This document shows positions 60,111-64,000 of a DNA stretch of 64,000 nt, in pieces. Position 1 is the stretch's first letter, and every line of letters starts with the position of its first letter. Position numbers and translations under genes: made by a program. A model generated the notes under the pieces. It had not been told where the DNA came from and searched no databases. It was given only the letters and a program-made list of their open reading frames with translations. Source of the DNA: Vesta saturnalis (Eukaryota > Arthropoda > Insecta > Coleoptera > Lampyridae); assembly GCA_036346205.1 (NCBI GenBank), contig JARFJB010001965.1:1834001-1898000 (forward strand), given 5' to 3'.

Positions 60111-61672
60111 CATTTTACAAAAAGAAATCACAGAGGAAATGGACCCGGATCAGCCCCAACGGCACCACTAAGAACGAAATTGACTACATCTTAACGTCTT
60201 CTAAGAACATGGTTAAGGATGTAAACGTTTTAAACAGATTCTCGGTCGGGAGTGATCACAAGTTAGTCAGAGCAAAGGTAGGGATAAATGGGTGGCTAAA
60301 TCGGATGAAATGGATAAGAAATAAAAGGTCGGTAGTGAATACGGAAACAGTAAAAGATAATAAAGAAACATACTGAAACAACATTGCGGAGAAACTAAGA
60401 GTACAAGGAAATTATGCAACCAAAACCATTGAAGAAATAAATAATATTCTCACCACAGAGATAATAGAAACTAGTGAAAAATTACCGAAGGAGAAATTAC
60501 AAAAAGAAGATCCTATCACGAATGAGACGAAACAAATGTTAAAAAAGAGGAGATACCTAATACAGCAAGGGAAACAAAAGTCCGTAGAATATACAGAATT
60601 AAATAAGCTAATTCGCAAGACCATTAAGCAAAATATAAAGATAAAAAAAGAAAAAAGAATAACAGAGGTTATAGAAAATAATAGAAACATGAAAGTACTC
60701 AGATCAACACAGAGCACAAATAATAGCGTTAAAAGACGAACACGGTGAAGAAGTTAGGGGGAAATCAAAGATTAAGAGACGAATAGAAGAATATTATAAA
60801 AACTTGTATGAATCAAAGACGACAGTACCAGTAACAACCAAGAGAAAATTACAGAAGAAGGTGATAAACGTCAATTCCGAAGACATACCAGAAATAACAG
60901 AAGAGGAAATAGAAAGCAACCTAAGAGAAATGAAGAGTAATAAAACTCCCGGAAATGACAACATTACAAAAGAAATGCTTTTAGAAGGGGGAAAAGAAGT
61001 GGTAAATACCCTAAAAATATTACTGAATAGATGTCTAGAAGAAGGTACCATACCTGAAACACGGAAAAACGCTATCGCTATATTGTTTTTCAAGAAGGGC
61101 GACAGATGCGACCTGTCTAATTATCGACCTATAACACTACTGTCCCAGATCTACAAATTATTAACAAGAATAATAGCTAAAAGAATTAACAATAAACTAG
61201 AGCTACACCAGACACGCGAACAAGCGGGATTCCGCAAAGGATATAGCACGAGTGATCATATTTTGACGGTTAGAACTTTATTAGAGAAGACTATAGAATA
61301 CAATTTACCACTGTTTATCGCACTGGTTGACTATGAGAAGGCCTTCGACACCATCGAAACATGGGCAGTGGAAGCAGGGCTATGGAATAGCAGAGTAGAC
61401 TATCGATATATGACCTTGATCCATAACATATATAAAGATTGTTTAATCACAGTCCGAACGCAACATGACACAGATCATATACATATAAATATGCAGATGA
61501 TCTAATTTTGATAGCTACAAACGAGAGAGATTTACAAACTATGATACAAGAACTGAATGACCAATCAAATAAAATAGGTCTAAGAATAAACAAAGCAAAG
61601 ACGAAGGTGATGACGAACACCGACCAAATATTGGACATAAAAATAAATGAACATACACTCGAACAAGTAGAT

Positions 61673-61675
<3 letters not shown>
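60085..61675 (+). pseudogene. RTE-like LINE, 5'-truncated, cut at a (TA)n tract
   Basis: It begins inside the endonuclease: MNTFYKKKSQRKWTRISPNG with TKNEIDYILTSSKNMVKDVN and RFSVGSDHKLVRAKV (60080-60280). A lysine-rich linker follows (60280-60800). The reverse transcriptase starts EEEIESNLREMKSNKTPGND (about 60900), then NYRPITLLSQIYKLLTRIIA, EQAGFRKGYSTSDHILTVRT and PLFIALVDYEKAFDTIE (61110-61350). After a frameshift the catalytic YADDLILIATNERDLQ (about 61494) and LRINKAKTKVM follow. It stops at EQVDQY (61676), where YKYLG is expected and (TA)n begins. Motif wording fits RTE/BovB-type elements. Confidence 0.85.

Positions 61676-61734
<59 letters not shown>
61674..61734. repeat. (TA)n tract 6
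   Basis: About 61 bases of TA dinucleotide between the end of the RTE-like coding sequence and the 3' end of the Penelope-like element on the opposite strand. Confidence 0.97.
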
Positions 61735-61737
<3 letters not shown>

Positions 61738-62300
61738 ATAAACTTGAAAATAAAGCAATTATTAAATTGTTAACGTTTCGATTTATTCTAAAATCATCGT
61801 CTGAACTTAACATATGTGCAAAAGACAAAAAGTAAAATTAAAACGAATTTATAAAACACATCAAAGTTGAAATAAAATTATATGACAACAATGACATGAC
61901 CTGACTGTCAGTTTTAGAAAAATTATATTATCTAAGTAATTCCAAGCAAGTCATGTCTTGTATATTATTTAATGTCGGCTTTGACAAAAATATATGAAGA
62001 GCTTCTTTAATGGCTAGTTCCGAATTAGAATTTGCCCTTCCAATAATAGAAAAATCTTTATGGTCACTGTTATGATCGTTTTCAATTTTATGTTGAAAAA
62101 TAGCTGAATTTGGAATTGATTTAGATCGTTTTCCCAATCGAGGGGTGATACCTAAATGTTCACAGCGTCGGACATTGAAATGACGTCGGGTTTTCCGATG
62201 TACATAACTGAGCAGCTATTACATTTAAATTGATAATAATGTTCGATGCAAAATCATCAGGAATCATATCCTTGACAAATAAATGTGATCCAATCCTCTC
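61735..62300 (-). pseudogene. Penelope-like element, GIY-YIG endonuclease C-terminus
   Basis: Read downward from 62300: FVKDMIPDDFASNI, YQFKCNSCSVMYIGK (zinc-binding CxxC plus the YIG-type motif), then after a one-base deletion in an A run TRRHFNVRRCEHLGITPRLG, KSIPNSAIFQHKIEND, HKDFSIIGRANSNSELAIKE and SKPTLNNIQ. This is the order of the GIY-YIG nuclease that ends Penelope-like reverse transcriptases. The noncoding 3' part continues to (TA)n and contains AACGTTAACAATTTAATAAT and CGAAACGTT motifs. The reverse transcriptase domain is absent because another LINE joins at 62300. Confidence 0.8.
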
Positions 62301-63842
62301 CAAAGTAGTAAAAGCAAATTTAACTTAACTTAACTTAACCTTCACGCCATTCCCTTGCGGGTAGGCAAAACAATCCCTGCCTCTTATTTATTTTTCATTC
62401 ACAATCTTTCTCCATGCTTTCCTATCTCCGCATACCTCCCTAGCTTCCGCAAGATTCATACATAGTCTCTGACATGCCCTTTTGTTTTAAAACTTTATCT
62501 TTCTTTCCTTTATCATAGATTCTACTACATTCAGCCAAGTTTTACGCGGCCTACCAGACCCGGCCTTTCCCTAACCTCACCCACATATATTTGTTTGTTA
62601 ATCTTGCGTTGTTCATTCTCTCAATGTGACCAAACCAACGTAATGTACAACTTTATATCTATCCATCATAGTCTTTTCCTCACCACACTCCCTCATTATG
62701 CATTCATTTTTATCTTGTCCCGTCTCGTTTTACCACATGCGCTTCTCAGAAATCTCATACCCACGGCATTTATTTTTCTTTCGTGCTTTTTTGACATACC
62801 CATGTCTCACTTCCATACAGTACTGACGGGACGAATACGCCATTATAGATTGCTCGTTTCGCAGCTGGACTCATGCTTTCATTTCAATTATCGTCCACAT
62901 ACTTCCAATCACTTTCCTTCCAGCATTGACCCTTCGTCCAATCTCGCTCTCAATTGTACCATCTGCAGTAAACATTCTACCGAGATATACCAGCTCGTCC
63001 ACTTGCTCCACCATTTCATCTTGCAGAGTAAATACTCTACTCTCCTTTCCACCTTCGATTGAACACCACAATCTTAGTTTTGTTCACATTTACCTTTAGG
63101 TCCATGCTCACAGACTGTATCAAACTTCCTCAGAGCGGTTTGCAGCTCATCCGCACTGTCACTTAATAAGACTGTGTCATCTGCATACACCAGGAGTCGT
63201 ACATTTACGTCACCAACCATTACACCATTTGTATCGTTACATGCTTGTCTAAGACATTTATCCATGTTATATTGAACAACCACGGTGACATCACACAACC
63301 TTGTCGCACACTTGCTCAATATTAAAGTATTCACTCACATCTCTCACCCTAACACATGCCCGACTACCGTTGTATACTGCCCTTATTCCATTTATTAGAC
63401 CTTTATTTACGCCATATTCATTTAATATTTCCACATCTTATTCACTCTGTCATATGCTTTCTCCAGATCTACAAACGCACAGTACAACTTCCTTTTTACC
63501 TTTAAACACTTTTCGATCACCTGCTGGAAGCAACCATCTGATCGACAATCCTCTTCCTGGCATGAAGCCACCTTGCACATCCACATCTTAGATTGTGTAG
63601 TTTCTCGTACTCTATCAATCAGTATTCTTCCAAAATCTTTACCAGGTACGCTGAGCAAGCTTATTCCTCTGTAGTTCTTACAATCACTCTTGTTCTTACC
63701 TTTATACAATGGTACAATGATCGCGCTCTTCCAATCACTCGGCACTTTTCCCACATAAGGCATACATTGAATAATTCACGCAATCTTCGTAATTGCACCA
63801 CCATACTTGAGCATTTCAATTGTATTGTTTTCTTGAGTAATC
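62300..63842 (-). pseudogene. LINE I reverse transcriptase, 5'-truncated, with pentanucleotide tail
   Basis: Read downward from 63842: TIEMLKYGGAITKIA, VGKVPSDWKSAIIVPLYKGK, NYRGISLLSVPGKDFGRILI (63650-63760), LYCAFVDLEKAYDRVNKMWK, then the intact catalytic LLVYADDTVLLSDSADELQT (about 63160-63205). VDELVYLGRMFTADGTIESE follows (62940-63000), and C-terminal LRWFGHIERMNNARLTNKY (about 62620) with a 3' region ending in (GTTAA)n at about 62320-62340. Frameshifts break the frame several times. The 5' end is truncated inside the reverse transcriptase. Confidence 0.83.
62320..62340 (-). repeat. (GTTAA)n tail of LINE I
   Basis: Four TTAAC-type units at the 3' end of the LINE, a short tandem tail rather than poly(A). 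Confidence 0.8.
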
Positions 63843-63910
63843 AGCTGAGCAGACGTTACATTTAAATTGCCCCATAGCATTTACTAAGTATCGTCCTACA
63901 GGACAGTTAG
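63843..63910 (-). mobile_element. possible second Penelope-like GIY-YIG fragment
   Basis: The segment TGAGCAGACGTTACATTTAAA resembles 62202-62227 in the Penelope-like copy. Read on the minus strand it gives QFKCNVCSA, comparable to QFKCNSCSV there. Only about 25 bases are similar, so chance or microhomology at the LINE junction remains possible. Confidence 0.3.
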
Positions 63911-64000
63911 ATCATGTCACGACAAAGATAATTATAATTCTTATACTTACTGTAGAAATTTAATTTCTAAAAGAGGAAAGGCTTTTTAATTATTCGTTGA
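63910..64000. other. window edge, nothing recognised
   Basis: AT-rich sequence to the end of the window without a recognisable feature. Confidence 0.5.

Noticed and set aside
62320..62340. telomere-like repeat
   Set aside because: The unit is GTTAA, not the insect TTAGG, and it sits at a LINE 3' end.

Overview
The window is AT-rich eukaryotic DNA packed with decayed mobile elements. Their mix suggests an arthropod, most likely an insect. It holds several Tc1/mariner-like DDE transposases of the insect HTH/DUF4817 type, a mariner, a piggyBac, a PIF/Harbinger pair (transposase plus Myb/SANT-like gene), jockey-like and RTE-like non-LTR retrotransposons, a Penelope-like element, a tRNA-derived SINE, two foldback elements and long (TA)n tracts. 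No intact transposase or reverse transcriptase ORF was found. No host gene can be named; two splice-flanked open segments near 34.3 and 35.5 kb are the best host-exon candidates. All assignments come from reading translated motifs and aligning repeats by eye.

Layout, 0-16.4 kb: SINE copies (191, 2143) flank a relic transposase (640-1640). Next come (TA)n, transposon A (4012-5880, minus), (TA)n and transposon B (5973-7450, minus). A gene-poor stretch follows to 11.6 kb, then a decayed LINE (12.3-13.56 kb, plus) with an internal tandem duplication, then a transposase relic C (13.58-14.66 kb, minus).

16.4-29.6 kb: transposon D (16406-18953, about 390-bp inverted repeats) has a SINE inserted in its transposase. 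A minus-strand LINE abuts it (18.95-21.95 kb). A jockey-like LINE (24.6-26.9 kb, minus), a fourth SINE and the TA-flanked transposon E (27985-29606) follow.

29.6-41.5 kb: mostly empty, with the two candidate exons, a relic transposase N-terminus (37.2 kb) and a TA-flanked mariner (37794-38907).

41.9-52.8 kb: a broken Harbinger locus with convergent Myb/SANT-like (plus) and transposase (minus) genes, its Myb gene split by a 765-bp foldback element with a 9-bp target duplication. A palindrome of about 1.6 kb follows, centred on a CA/GACA microsatellite, then a second foldback element (47.36 kb) and dispersed relatives of the palindrome.

52.8-64 kb: an internally deleted derivative of B between two (TA)n tracts abuts transposon F (53796-58502, about 410-440-bp inverted repeats). 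A piggyBac copy is nested in the left repeat of F. After that come two head-to-tail truncated LINEs (58.8-61.67 kb, plus), a (TA)n tract, the GIY-YIG end of a Penelope-like element (minus) and another minus-strand LINE that breaks into it. The most informative observations are the repeated pairing of B-family ends with (TA)n, the two foldback families with 15-16 bp subrepeats, the nested insertions with readable junctions, and introns present in single members of a transposase family.
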